Positions 55,248 through 63,247 of a stretch of DNA of 64,000 nucleotides are shown piece by piece. Numbering within the stretch: position 1 is the stretch's first letter; each line of letters begins with the position of its first letter. The notes beneath the pieces were generated by a model, which was not told where the DNA came from, ran no database searches, and saw only the letters and a list, made by a program, of their open reading frames with translations. The position numbers and the translations under genes are program-made. The stretch is from Paenibacillus_AA sp045062745 (GTDB lineage: Bacteria > Bacillota > Bacilli > Paenibacillales > NBRC-103111): positions 1-64,000 of the forward strand of contig NZ_JBJGED010000008.1 of the NCBI RefSeq assembly GCF_045062745.1. The letters run 5' to 3'.

Positions 55248-55937
55248 TTATATTTCCTTGCCTACTAGTACAGTACCCAGACGCACCATGGTCGCGCCTT
55301 CCTCGATCGCCACTTCGAAATCGCCCGACATGCCCATCGACAAATGCGACGCTTCCTCGCGAAGCAATCCGCTCGCATTCAATCGATCCCGCCACTCCCG
55401 CAAGCCCCGGAAGACCGGCCGTGTAGCCTCGGCCTCCATCTCATAGGGCGCCATCGTCATGAGACCTACGATCTTCAGACGCTTCAGCTCGCGCAGCTGC
55501 TCCGCAAACGTGAACAGCTCCTCCGGCGATAGTCCGTGCTTGGTCTCTTCTCCCGAAACGTTCAGTTGGATCAGGCAGCGCACCTCCGGGATATCCCGCT
55601 TGGCCGCCTGCTTGTCCAGCTCCGCCGCGAGCGAATACCGGTCCAGGGAGTGGATATAGTCGAACTTCCCGACGACATCCTTCACTTTATTCGTCTGCAG
55701 ATGACCGATGAAATGCCAGACGCCTTCTGACGAGAGCGCCTCCCACTTGGGCTGCACGTCTTGCCAGCGGTTCTCTCCGATATGTAGAAGCCCTAGCTGC
55801 ATAGCAAGTTTAGTCGTCTCCAGCGAAACGTATTTGGTCACCGCAATCACTTGCACTTCGTCGCGGGTGCGGCCGCTGCGCTCGCACGCTTCCGTGATTC
55901 GGCGTTCGACCTGCTCGATTCGTTGTTCCAATGTCAT
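55248..55937 (-). CDS. ylmE: YggS-type PLP homeostasis protein
   Basis: A 229-residue alanine-racemase-fold PLP carrier. VIAVTKYVSLETTKLAMQLG contains the PLP-binding Lys; IGENRWQDVQPKWEAL, WHFIGHLQTNKVKDVVGKF, LIQLNVSGEETKHGLSPEEL and SMGMSGDFEVAIEEGATMVR are family motifs. ATG 55937 follows GAGGG; the upstream open frame to 56150 overlaps ylmD and is a shadow. Co-transcribed with ylmD (26 bases apart). Confidence 0.94.
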   Translation of the reverse strand: MTLEQRIEQVERRITEACERSGRTRDEVQVIAVTKYVSLETTKLAMQLGLLHIGENRWQDVQPKWEALSSEGVWHFIGHLQTNKVKDVVGKFDYIHSLDRYSLAAELDKQAAKRDIPEVRCLIQLNVSGEETKHGLSPEELFTFAEQLRELKRLKIVGLMTMAPYEMEAEATRPVFRGLREWRDRLNASGLLREEASHLSMGMSGDFEVAIEEGATMVRLGTVLVGKEI

Positions 55938-55963
55938 GGGCTGTCCCTCGCCTCCTCCGGTTG

Positions 55964-56833
55964 TTAGGAACGCAACAGGTCCATGCCGATCCATGCCGCC
56001 ATCCGCCCCGTCGAACCGTGCTCCTTCCGATGGGAATAAAACACGTCCGTTCGGCAGCTGGTGCACATGCCACATATTTCGATACGGCTCGGCAAAATTC
56101 CTGCTTTTATCATAATTTGTTGATTTAAGAGTTGCAAGTTCAGCATCCACTTGCCTTCCCGGCCTGCCCGGGGCACCAGGAAGCGGTCCGCCTCGGCTTC
56201 AAGTCCGAGCCGCTCCAGCGCAGCCTGTACCGGCGTCGCCACCGCAGCGTCGACCTCGTAGCAGCACCCGCCGATGGACGGCCCGACCGCGGCGTACAGA
56301 TCCCCCGGCCGTGAGCCGAACGAGGCCGCCATCGTTTGCACCGTCTCCTGAGCGATCAGGGCGACGGTGCCCTTCCACCCGGCGTGCGCGAGGCCGACGG
56401 CCCGGCGGACCGGGTCGAGGAAGTAGAGCGGCACGCAGTCCGCGAAGAACGCCGTCAGCCAAACGCCCGGCGTATCGGTGATCAATGCGTCGGTCGCCTG
56501 GATGGCGTCCTCGCGGCTGAGCCGCCCGCGCCCCCGCTCCGCCGCCGTTATCACGGCGATGCGGCTGCTGTGCACCTGCTCCGCGCACGTCCACGCGTCG
56601 AACGACGCGCCGAGCGTCTCCGCGAACGTGCGCCGGTTCTCGATGACGCGGTCCGGCGCGTCGTTCACGTGCAGCGCGCAGTTCAGCGTATCGAGCGGCG
56701 AATCGCTCACGCCTCCGTGGCGCGACGTCATCCCTGCGCTCACATACGGGAAGCGGCGCTCCCAGTCCGCCAGGTGGAAGCCGGCCGGCTTCCCGGCGGA
56801 ATACGTCTCTACGAACGGTTCTTCGCTTTGCAT
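55964..56833 (-). CDS. ylmD: YlmD/PgeF purine nucleoside phosphorylase-like laccase-fold protein
   Basis: A 289-residue DUF152 protein. AEQVHSSRIAVI, TDALITDTPGVWLTAFFADC, VGLAHAGWKGTVALIAQETV and VGPSIGGCCYEV hold the His/Cys metal ligands. Such proteins act as purine nucleoside phosphorylases/deaminases or as peptidoglycan-editing factors; which applies here is open. ATG 56833 follows AAGGAGG by six bases. It starts the ylmD-ylmE-sepF-ylmG-ylmH-divIVA series. Confidence 0.92.
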   Translation of the reverse strand: MQSEEPFVETYSAGKPAGFHLADWERRFPYVSAGMTSRHGGVSDSPLDTLNCALHVNDAPDRVIENRRTFAETLGASFDAWTCAEQVHSSRIAVITAAERGRGRLSREDAIQATDALITDTPGVWLTAFFADCVPLYFLDPVRRAVGLAHAGWKGTVALIAQETVQTMAASFGSRPGDLYAAVGPSIGGCCYEVDAAVATPVQAALERLGLEAEADRFLVPRAGREGKWMLNLQLLNQQIMIKAGILPSRIEICGMCTSCRTDVFYSHRKEHGSTGRMAAWIGMDLLRS

Positions 56834-56876
56834 ACCGATCCTCCTTCTCCAACCTATATCTTCTACTGATATATGT

Positions 56877-56933
56877 AAAAGGATGCCTCCGTCATGCGCG
56901 TTCCTGCTCGGGCAGGCCGCCGGAGACATCCTT
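56877..56933 (-). terminator. Terminator of the glycan cluster
   Basis: On the minus strand AAGGATGTCTCCG pairs with CGGAGGCATCCTT across a GC-rich internal part, then TTTTAC. It separates the glycan operon from ylmD. Confidence 0.7.
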
Positions 56934-56957
56934 ATTGACGATTTCTCGTCCGACACC

Positions 56958-57830
56958 TTATACGGTCAGCTTGCGAGTCTCTTGCAAATGTTCCGCAATC
57001 GACGTGAAGTTGAAGCTCGTCAAGATGTCGCGCAGCTTCGACTTCGTCCGGCCGATGCTGTAGTAATGGATGAACGCTTCCTTGGCCGGCAAGGCGAGCT
57101 TTTGCTCCCTGGTATCAATCTCCCTCGGATGCAAGTAGACGATCGAGTTCTGCCCTTGCTCGTTGGCGGCGCGAATCGCCCGCTTGATGAACCAGCCCGG
57201 GAAAAAGCGGAAGTAGAAGCCACCGGAATACCCGATGTTCCGCCCCGCCACCCGTGTCACTGACATAGGCACTTCATACAGGTTCAACTCCCGTCCGTTC
57301 ACCCGGGGCTTGTGAATGTCCCGAGGCGCGGTCGGAATGCCGTACAGGAATGTCTTCACCGGGAAGATGCTCGCGTCGTATTGCAGCCCGATGTCTTCGA
57401 GCGCTTCCAGATAGTGCAGGTTGCTCTCCACGATCGACCAAGACGGCGCCCGGTAGCCGAGCACCCGGGTCCCGGTCAGCTGCTCCAGAATGTCCACGGA
57501 CTTCTTCACGTCGTTGTAAAATTCCAAGTACGATTGCTTGTAGGCGAGCTGATGCCCATAACCGTGGGAGGCCAAGTCATGCCCGTCGCGCACGATCCGT
57601 TTGACAAGATCCGGGTAATCTTCGCCGATGCAGCCCAGTGTGAAAAACGTCGCCTTGCTGCCGGTCTCCCCGCACAGCTCGAGTAGAGCTTCCAGCTGCG
57701 CGCGGAAGTTCGAGCCCCGCCGCTTGCTGGTGGCGAAGTCCTCCAAGCCTTCATAGTTGGCGTGAAACCACTCTTCGATATCGAAGGTGAGCAGGTTGCG
57801 GATTGAACCGCTCGGATGCGGCGCTCTCAC
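56958..57830 (-). CDS. Polysaccharide deacetylase (DUF3473 / WalW type)
   Basis: A 290-residue NodB-fold enzyme: NLLTFDIEEWFHANYE (metal Asp), FFTLGCIGEDYPDLVKRIV, GHDLASHGYGHQLAYK (His-x3-His), VLGYRAPSWSIVESN, and a C-terminal DUF3473 part with SGGFYFRFFPGWFIKRAI and IVYLHPREID. It should remove acetyl groups from an N-acetyl-hexosamine polymer or lipid-linked sugar. The GTG start at 57830 overlaps the methyltransferase stop (GTGA), with GGGAG upstream. Last gene of the cluster. Confidence 0.88.
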   Translation of the reverse strand: MRAPHPSGSIRNLLTFDIEEWFHANYEGLEDFATSKRRGSNFRAQLEALLELCGETGSKATFFTLGCIGEDYPDLVKRIVRDGHDLASHGYGHQLAYKQSYLEFYNDVKKSVDILEQLTGTRVLGYRAPSWSIVESNLHYLEALEDIGLQYDASIFPVKTFLYGIPTAPRDIHKPRVNGRELNLYEVPMSVTRVAGRNIGYSGGFYFRFFPGWFIKRAIRAANEQGQNSIVYLHPREIDTREQKLALPAKEAFIHYYSIGRTKSKLRDILTSFNFTSIAEHLQETRKLTV

Positions 57831-58489
57831 GATTTTTTGCTCCCTTTGATCGCGAACGACGTGCTGAACGACCCGGCCAGCGTACCCGGCTTCGCCCCGC
57901 TCGTGACGAAGCTGAACGGGTGGTACATCTTCAAGAAATCGATCTGCTCGAAGCCGATCCGCTCGTACAGATCCTTCAGCTCTTCCATCGCGTACATCTT
58001 CTCGAACTTTTTGCTCTTCTCGAACAAGCCGAGAATTTTGCGCTGCACCGAGCCGCGATTCAGAGTCTGGATCAGCATCGTGCCTCCCGGCTTCGTAACC
58101 CGCGCGAGCTCCCGGAGGACCGCCTCGTGCTGCTCGATGAGCTGAATAACGCCGATGCACAACACGACATCGAATTTGCCGTTCTCGAACGGAAGCGCCG
58201 TCAAGTCCTCGGACATCGTGATGAGCCCGCGCCCGGCGGCATATTCCAGGCTCTTCACGGAGAAATCGACACCGTACACGGTGTTGTTCGCCACGAGAGG
58301 CTCGCTGAACGCGCCTACGCCGCAACCGGCGTCAAGCACTTCCTTGCCCTTCAATTCACCCAACCAGCGCAGCGTATTGTCCCGTTGCATAAAAAAGCTT
58401 TCTTCGTTAAAGTAGTCGGACGACTGTACGGATGCTCCGTGCGTTTCGGCTTTTTTATCGAAGTACGTCTTCCAGTTGGAATTGCTCAT
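57827..58489 (-). CDS. Class I SAM-dependent methyltransferase
   Basis: A 220-residue methyltransferase: EVLDAGCGVGAFSEPLV (motif I, near 49-65), YGVDFSVKSLEYA, FDVVLCIGVIQLIEQHE (motif IV region), ELARVTKPGGTMLIQTLNRG. The small size and lack of a substrate domain leave the acceptor open; a sugar or lipid-linked intermediate fits the neighbours. ATG 58489 follows GGAGG. It overlaps the FemAB-like gene end at 58513 only through the unused longer frame. Confidence 0.85.
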   Translation of the reverse strand: MSNSNWKTYFDKKAETHGASVQSSDYFNEESFFMQRDNTLRWLGELKGKEVLDAGCGVGAFSEPLVANNTVYGVDFSVKSLEYAAGRGLITMSEDLTALPFENGKFDVVLCIGVIQLIEQHEAVLRELARVTKPGGTMLIQTLNRGSVQRKILGLFEKSKKFEKMYAMEELKDLYERIGFEQIDFLKMYHPFSFVTSGAKPGTLAGSFSTSFAIKGSKKS

Positions 58490-58512
58490 CGTATCGGTTC
58501 CTCCAGAGTATG

Positions 58513-59556
58513 TTATGGCAACAAATATTTGATCAACCGCTTCCCGACCGGGTTCGTGATGAAGCTCGGGGTTCTCTTCCACAAGTCGATGAACAGCTGC
58601 AGGCTTTCCTTGTCAGGTGCGCTATGTGCCCGGGCCAGTCCCGTGTAGGTCATGTATCGGAGCGGGACGGGAATCGCCCCCCATTGCTCCTTGTACTTGT
58701 ACGTTCCGGATCCGATCGGCGAGCGGCCGAGGTCCAGATAGTCATAACCGCCTCGGATGCCGAAGCGAACCGCTTCCCAATACATGTAGTTGTTTAAGTA
58801 TTTGCCGTTATACTCGGTCAAGTTCGCCCCGTAGGGGTAGTAGACCGTACGGTCGGTCGGACTCGTAACGAGCAGCATGCCGCCGATCACTCGTTGCGCA
58901 GCCTTGTCGAACACGGTCAGCAGGTGACTATGCTTGGGCAGCCATTCGAAGAAAGCCTCGAAGTACCGGATATCCGGAGCGGGCGAGCCCAACTGCTTCA
59001 TTCTTCTGACATAAACTTCATAGAACGCGGGCAAGTTCGCCGAATCGAACGAAACGTCGAACTCGTCCTTCTTGTACACCTTGCGCACATGATTCCGGTT
59101 GCTGCTCGAGGAACGGCCGAGCACCGTCTCTTCGTCCTCCGAGAGTTGCAGAACGAACGTACAATTCCGCTCATCGGCCGTCCAACCCGTCTCTTCGATA
59201 CGCTGCTCTTTGAGCCGGAGCTCGATATAATCCAACCCGTACGTTTCCCTCAATCGGGGCAGCTCGGCAAAGGCGTATTCTCGCGCTTCGTCGCTGGCGG
59301 CGCAGATATCCAAATAATTGATGAACGGCAGCGAGACGCCCGCTTTCTTCATCGACAAGTTGCGGCCGGCAACTAATGGGATGAGCGCCTGTACGCGCCC
59401 CGCCTCATCGACGACCGCCTGGTACAGGCACCGGTACCCGAACGTGCGAATCAAGATGTGTCTGAACGAAACGGAGTGGTATACCGTACCGTGTGCGAAC
59501 GCGATACGATCCCACTCCTCCTGCATAGCTTCGACATACGGGATACAACGGAACAT
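58513..59556 (-). CDS. FemAB/GNAT-type aminoacyl- or acyltransferase
   Basis: A 347-residue double-GNAT protein like the FemAB-related proteins of exopolysaccharide clusters. WDRIAFAHGTVYHSVSF, SLPFINYLDICA, RNHVRKVYKKDEFDV, FYEVYVRRMKQLGSP, VIGGMLLVTSPTDRTVYYPY and YDYLDLGRSPIGSGTYKYKE are the recurrent motifs. It probably transfers an amino acid or acyl group to an amino sugar; donor unknown. Ten bases separate it from the EamA-like gene. Confidence 0.83.
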   Translation of the reverse strand: MFRCIPYVEAMQEEWDRIAFAHGTVYHSVSFRHILIRTFGYRCLYQAVVDEAGRVQALIPLVAGRNLSMKKAGVSLPFINYLDICAASDEAREYAFAELPRLRETYGLDYIELRLKEQRIEETGWTADERNCTFVLQLSEDEETVLGRSSSSNRNHVRKVYKKDEFDVSFDSANLPAFYEVYVRRMKQLGSPAPDIRYFEAFFEWLPKHSHLLTVFDKAAQRVIGGMLLVTSPTDRTVYYPYGANLTEYNGKYLNNYMYWEAVRFGIRGGYDYLDLGRSPIGSGTYKYKEQWGAIPVPLRYMTYTGLARAHSAPDKESLQLFIDLWKRTPSFITNPVGKRLIKYLLP

Positions 59557-59565
59557 GGTCTTCGT

Positions 59566-59916
59566 TTACCCTTTCATCCAAAAAATAACCCCCAGCATAA
59601 TTAAACCGCTGCCGGCCCACTGCATGACGCTGATCTGTTCCTTGAACACGAGAATCGAGACGAGGAGCAGCAGCACATACTGCAGGCTGGTCACGAACGT
59701 GACGTAGCTCAGCTCGAACTGCGACAGGCAATAGACCCACAGGAAAGCCGCCAAGCCGTAAGTGACGAAGCCGGCCAGGATGACCGGGGAGGTTAAGTAC
59801 CCGAGCACAATCGACAGAAGCGAACCTTCGAACGCGACCGAGCGGCTTCCCAGCTTGAGCAAGGTGCTGCCGGCAACGGTCATCACGATGTTGGCCGCTA
59901 AGATCCAGTATTTGAT
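59566..59916 (-). CDS. EamA/SMR-type small membrane protein (possible lipid-linked sugar flippase)
   Basis: A 116-residue four-helix protein of the ArnE/EamA half-size type: WILAANIVMTVAGSTLLKLG, VILAGFVTYGLAAFLWVYCL, YVTFVTSLQYVLLLLVSILV, VMQWAGSGLIMLGVIFWMKG. No ATG, GTG or TTG lies at the natural N-terminus: the codon where Met is expected is ATC (59914-59916), with AGGGGG seven bases upstream. The next candidates are inside helix one. It overlaps the DUF2304 gene by 19 bases. A flippase role is inferred from the GT2 and GT39 neighbours. Confidence 0.7.
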   Translation of the reverse strand: MKYWILAANIVMTVAGSTLLKLGSRSVAFEGSLLSIVLGYLTSPVILAGFVTYGLAAFLWVYCLSQFELSYVTFVTSLQYVLLLLVSILVFKEQISVMQWAGSGLIMLGVIFWMKG

Positions 59917-60305
59917 TCGAAATCCCCCTTGTTGACTTTCTTCTCCAGCTCTTCCAGCCGCAGCTTCGTCAAGCCCAGCTCTTGGGTGAGCGTTTTGTTG
60001 TGCATTTTGAGGCTCGAGATGCTGACGCTCATGTGAAGCAGCAGCAGATAGGCGCTCCCGATCAAGATGGCGAAGAAGGCCGAAGGTGCATAGTAGATGC
60101 CGATCAGATCGGAGAACCAATCGATGAACCCGCGGAACACCGATATGAACAACGTGAACACGCCGATTAGAAACCAGACGAGTGAATACTTCTCCCGAAT
60201 CATTCTGGCGCGGACCATGACGAATACCGAGATGAGCATGATGAGACTGAAGGCGATGCCCATCAGCTGTACGGCGAACAAGCTATACATATTCTCCATG
60301 TCCAC
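59898..60305 (-). CDS. DUF2304 membrane protein
   Basis: A 135-residue protein with three hydrophobic helices (about 8-32, 43-62, 74-93) and a C-terminal coiled-coil (SLKMHNKTLTQELGLTKLRL). The motif REKYSLVWFLIGVFTL marks DUF2304, which accompanies GT2 polyprenyl-phosphate sugar transferases in many clusters. It starts immediately after the GT2 gene, so the two probably form a complex. Confidence 0.85.
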   Translation of the reverse strand: MDMENMYSLFAVQLMGIAFSLIMLISVFVMVRARMIREKYSLVWFLIGVFTLFISVFRGFIDWFSDLIGIYYAPSAFFAILIGSAYLLLLHMSVSISSLKMHNKTLTQELGLTKLRLEELEKKVNKGDFESNTGS

Positions 60306-61013
60306 TCACCACCTTGTCCTGACGTAGGAGAAAAAGATCGAAACCATCACTTTCGCCATATAATAAGGACTTTTGATCAATGTGATCGAAGACGACCCGT
60401 GCTCCCGGGCGCGCATCTCGACCCCGACTTCGCTGATTCGTAAGCCGTGCTTCGTCAGTAGGATGACGGCATCGGGTTCCGGATAATCCTCCGGGTAGAA
60501 GCGGCTGAGCAGCTCGATGCTCTTCCAGTTATACAGCCGGAATCCCGAAGTCCCGTCGGTTACTTTCTTCCGAATGAGCAGCCGGAACAGCCAGTAGAAC
60601 ACCCGGATGCCCATGCGCCGCGACCACGAGGTGCGGAACGACTTGACGTCCAGAAACCGCGAGCCGATCACCATATCGCTGCCGGTCCGCAGCATCGTCT
60701 GGTACAGCTTGTCCACCTCTTGAGCCATGTGCTGGCCGTCGCCGTCGATTTGGACCATGTACGTGTAGCCTTTGTCGTAAGCATACATGAAGCCGGTTTG
60801 GACCGCTCCTCCGATGCCGAGATTATGGGGCAGGTCGACAACCTTGACCCCTTCCGCCTTGCGCGCCACAATCGATGTGCTGTCGAGCGAGCAATCGTTT
60901 ACAACCAGAATGTCTCCGTCCGGAATGTGCTCGCGAATGTCCCGAATGACCTTTAGAATATTGTGCTGTTCGTTAAAGGCCGGGACGACGATCAATAATT
61001 TTCCTTTTTCCAT
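60306..61013 (-). CDS. GT2 polyprenyl-phosphate glycosyltransferase
   Basis: A 235-residue DPM1/GtrB-type enzyme: LIVVPAFNEQHNILKVI, DGDILVVNDCSLDSTS, LGIGGAVQTGF, MVQIDGDGQHMAQEV (DxD-like), GSRFLDV. No membrane helix is present, so it should act at the inner face, loading undecaprenyl phosphate with one sugar. ATG 61013 follows GGGGAAG and overlaps the GT39 gene end by 22 bases; the upstream frame to 61085 is unused. Confidence 0.9.
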   Translation of the reverse strand: MEKGKLLIVVPAFNEQHNILKVIRDIREHIPDGDILVVNDCSLDSTSIVARKAEGVKVVDLPHNLGIGGAVQTGFMYAYDKGYTYMVQIDGDGQHMAQEVDKLYQTMLRTGSDMVIGSRFLDVKSFRTSWSRRMGIRVFYWLFRLLIRKKVTDGTSGFRLYNWKSIELLSRFYPEDYPEPDAVILLTKHGLRISEVGVEMRAREHGSSSITLIKSPYYMAKVMVSIFFSYVRTRW

Positions 61014-62251
61014 AGCAGCTTCCCCGCGTAAGTTTTGGTGAGATGAATTACACCGTGAACGATCCGATCGATCCCATATGCGCAAATGATGGCGAGGAGC
61101 GGCATGGCGGGTGCCTTGTATCGGTACATTCCGTCAATAAATGTGAAGATGCAAAAAAGAAACACAGAGAGGCTGATCAGCCAGAGCACCGAAGCGCGGG
61201 TGAACACACGGTTGCGGATCGCCATAAACGTCCCTATCAAGAACAAATTGATCGGCAGCGTGTTTTTGAAAAACTTAATCAAGCCATGAACCGTAATCAC
61301 GTTGATCCGCCATACCCAATTGCCCTGGAACGCGAACGCTCTTTTGGCATACAACACCATGATATGGTCCCAGTTGTTAATTATAAAACTTAGGATCATG
61401 CTGTTCAATATATTAATCGTATAGTCCGGGCGGAATGCGACGTCGTGCGGTGTAGGATGGTCGTAAATCCAGCCTTTCGCATACTGGTTGAAGAGCACCA
61501 TCTTGATGTTCAATTGCAAGGAGCCGATCAGATTGTTCAGCTTGCCGCTCGACACGAGGAAGATCCCCGCCGCGAGACAGGCCGCTGCCGCTCCGCCGAT
61601 GGTCCACCGGTGCTTCCGGATGAAGGCCCAAGCCTTCCGCTTGTCCATGCGGATGAACAAATAGATCGCGATGAAGAAGAGGGAGATGACGCCGGTCGGA
61701 CGAAAGACGAGCAGGAGCAGGGCCGAGGCCGCGAACAATACCTTGAATCGCTTCTTCTCCGACTCGTACGCCTTGAGCAGCCAGTAGATGCACAGCAGCT
61801 GTAGGGAGATGAAGAAGCTGTCGGACAATATGTACATCGACCATAAGGTGATGTGAAACGAAATGGAATAGATGACTGAAGCCAGTATCGCGGTCAGCCG
61901 ATTGAACAGCATCTTCGCGATGGCATAGACCAACACGACACACACACTGGCAATTACCGTCTGCACGAAAATGACGGCGTTTGTCGTTTTGAACACGGCG
62001 AGCAAGAGGGCCAGGAGCATGTTGTACCCCATGTACAAAATATCGTTCATGCTCGTTCCGATCTTGAAATTCGAGAGCAAGCTGTGAGCGTAATCGAGGT
62101 ACCACTGGGAATCCGGAGATTGAGGCAAATGCTTAAAGCCGGTGGACTTATTCCAAAAATAGAAGCGCAACCGAATGGTCAAAGAAAACGCAATTAGCGG
62201 AATCAAATAAAAAATGTCTCGATCTTTCCATTTCAGAAAAAGTTTGTACAA
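60992..62251 (-). CDS. GT39/ArnT-like integral membrane glycosyltransferase
   Basis: A 419-residue polytopic protein with about eleven hydrophobic segments. The first outer loop has SPDSQWYLDYAHSLL, where GT-C enzymes have their catalytic Asp/Glu; a later loop (AKGWIYDHPTPHDVAF) is extracellular. Such enzymes take a sugar from a polyprenyl-phosphate carrier and place it on a lipid, protein or wall polymer outside. It is the first gene of the seven-gene cluster, with the direct-repeat region at 62346-62390 about 100 bases upstream. Confidence 0.82.
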   Translation of the reverse strand: MYKLFLKWKDRDIFYLIPLIAFSLTIRLRFYFWNKSTGFKHLPQSPDSQWYLDYAHSLLSNFKIGTSMNDILYMGYNMLLALLLAVFKTTNAVIFVQTVIASVCVVLVYAIAKMLFNRLTAILASVIYSISFHITLWSMYILSDSFFISLQLLCIYWLLKAYESEKKRFKVLFAASALLLLVFRPTGVISLFFIAIYLFIRMDKRKAWAFIRKHRWTIGGAAAACLAAGIFLVSSGKLNNLIGSLQLNIKMVLFNQYAKGWIYDHPTPHDVAFRPDYTINILNSMILSFIINNWDHIMVLYAKRAFAFQGNWVWRINVITVHGLIKFFKNTLPINLFLIGTFMAIRNRVFTRASVLWLISLSVFLFCIFTFIDGMYRYKAPAMPLLAIICAYGIDRIVHGVIHLTKTYAGKLLWKKENY

Positions 62252-62345
62252 TTTTCACACGGCTCCGTAATACAAAGTTAGTTGGATGGTTTGCGGGACT
62301 TACCTATCATTTTGCACGGAAACCATACATTACGCAAGCTCTTTC

Positions 62346-62390
62346 TTTTCAGGTTCCTTTAAGGTTGTTTTAAGGTTATTTTCATATTTG
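62346..62390. promoter_or_regulatory. Direct repeats, 11-bp period, upstream of the glycan cluster
   Basis: On the plus strand TTTTCAGGTT, CTTTAAGGTT, TTTTAAGGTT and TTTTCATATT recur every 11 bases (AGGTT at 62351, 62362 and 62373). The spacing and TTAAGG core match the sites at 31870 and 33160, but the units point away from the glycan cluster. Confidence 0.4.
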
Positions 62391-62426
62391 TCCCGTTCCG
62401 GCCCGATTCGTTCACTCCGGACAACC

Positions 62427-62463
62427 AAAAAAAGGCTTCCGTCCGGAGGTGGACGGGAGGCCC
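62427..62463 (-). terminator. Terminator of the YlmC/YmxH gene
   Basis: GGCCTCCCGTCC pairs with GGACGGAAGCC on the minus strand, followed by TTTTTTT. Confidence 0.85.
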
Positions 62464-62476
62464 TCTGCATGTCTGG

Positions 62477-62773
62477 CTATCGATACGACCGGTTGTATTC
62501 CTGGGGCGCGTCTCCTTCTTCCTGGGCCCGATACGAGCGGGCATCGTCCAGCTTCACCAGTACGACGTCCATGCCGATCTTGACGATGTTCCGCCATGGA
62601 ATGATGACGTCGGTGCCAGAGCCGAAGAAGCCGAAAAACTTGGTCTGGTTCGGCACAACGATCGAATCGATTCGGCCTTGTCTGAGATCGAGCTCCAAAT
62701 CGCTGATTTGCCCCAGCTTTTTCCCATCCACGATATTGATGACGTCCTTGGATTGAAAATCCGATATCTTCAT
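62477..62773 (-). CDS. ylmC: YlmC/YmxH-family PRC-barrel protein
   Basis: A 98-residue protein with a PRC-barrel: MKISDFQSKDVINIVDGKKL, GQISDLELDLRQGRIDSIVV, FFGSGTDVIIPWRNIVKIG, then a short charged tail. The family is linked to sporulation in Bacilli; no enzyme function. In B. subtilis it lies between sigG and ylmD, as here except for the inserted glycan cluster. The RBS is weak, but the start is the only sensible one. Confidence 0.88.
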   Translation of the reverse strand: MKISDFQSKDVINIVDGKKLGQISDLELDLRQGRIDSIVVPNQTKFFGFFGSGTDVIIPWRNIVKIGMDVVLVKLDDARSYRAQEEGDAPQEYNRSYR

Positions 62774-62912
62774 GAAGCATCACCCGCGAATCGTCCGAAG
62801 TTAGGCTGCGAACAGGCCACATGTGCCTATGCCTACAGTCCATTATATGTCGAGACCTTTGGAAATGTCCTCATGGGCGGACGAAGCAGACAAATTAATT
62901 TTACCTGGGACG

Positions 62913-62991
62913 GTACGTTCGCGCCGGGGAGAACACGGGGAGGGGCTCATCAGCGGGAACAGTACGTTCGCGCCGGGGAGAACACGGGGAG
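62913..62991. repeat. Tandem direct repeat, 30-base unit
   Basis: GTACGTTCGCGCCGGGGAGA plus ten further bases occurs identically at 62913-62942 and 62962-62991, a 49-base period. The bases after each copy are also similar (GGGCTC versus AGGCTC). Confidence 0.85.
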
Positions 62992-63008
62992 AGGCTCCGA
63001 CCGCTGTT

Positions 63009-63054
63009 GAAATCGGGTTCTTTGGATTTACTTTATAGCTGTCATAACCCGATT
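63009..63054. repeat. Inverted repeat next to the tandem repeat
   Basis: GAAATCGGGTT and AACCCGATTTC form a perfect 11-bp stem around about 24 bases. No T run follows. It may be part of a dispersed repeat family. Confidence 0.7.
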
Positions 63055-63204
63055 TCAAAGGCGGACGCTGGCGCTTCTCCACTCCCTCCCCGTGCCCTCC
63101 CCAGAGCTACCGTTGTATTTAGGGATTATTAAATTATTTTGTATCCCCTGAGCGAAGGGGATAGTAGCCATAAGCCATACCACACATGACCACGCAACCG
63201 TACG

Positions 63205-63233
63205 AAAACAAGCAACCCGAGCGGGCTGCTTGT
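63205..63233 (-). terminator. Terminator of sigG
   Basis: ACAAGCAGCCCG pairs with CGGGTTGCTTGT on the minus strand, followed by TTTTCG, shortly after the sigG stop. Confidence 0.75.
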
Positions 63234-63247
63234 ACAGGAGAAACGGG

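Larger units (their letters stand above)
62774..63247. other. Intergenic stretch with repeats, no gene
   Basis: No supportable gene. It holds two copies of a 30-base sequence, an inverted repeat (63009-63054) and the sigG terminator. Frames at 62678-63082 on both strands are proline/arginine-rich products of these repeats. Confidence 0.6.

Noticed and set aside
56958..58325. A 455-residue version of the polysaccharide deacetylase
   Set aside because: The first 165 residues overlap the methyltransferase gene and have shadow composition; the GTG at 57830 with GGGAG and the GTGA coupling give a normal-length enzyme.
62843..63082. 79-codon minus-strand frame between ylmC and sigG
   Set aside because: It is built from the tandem and inverted repeats, has low-complexity Pro/Arg/Ser composition and no ribosome site.
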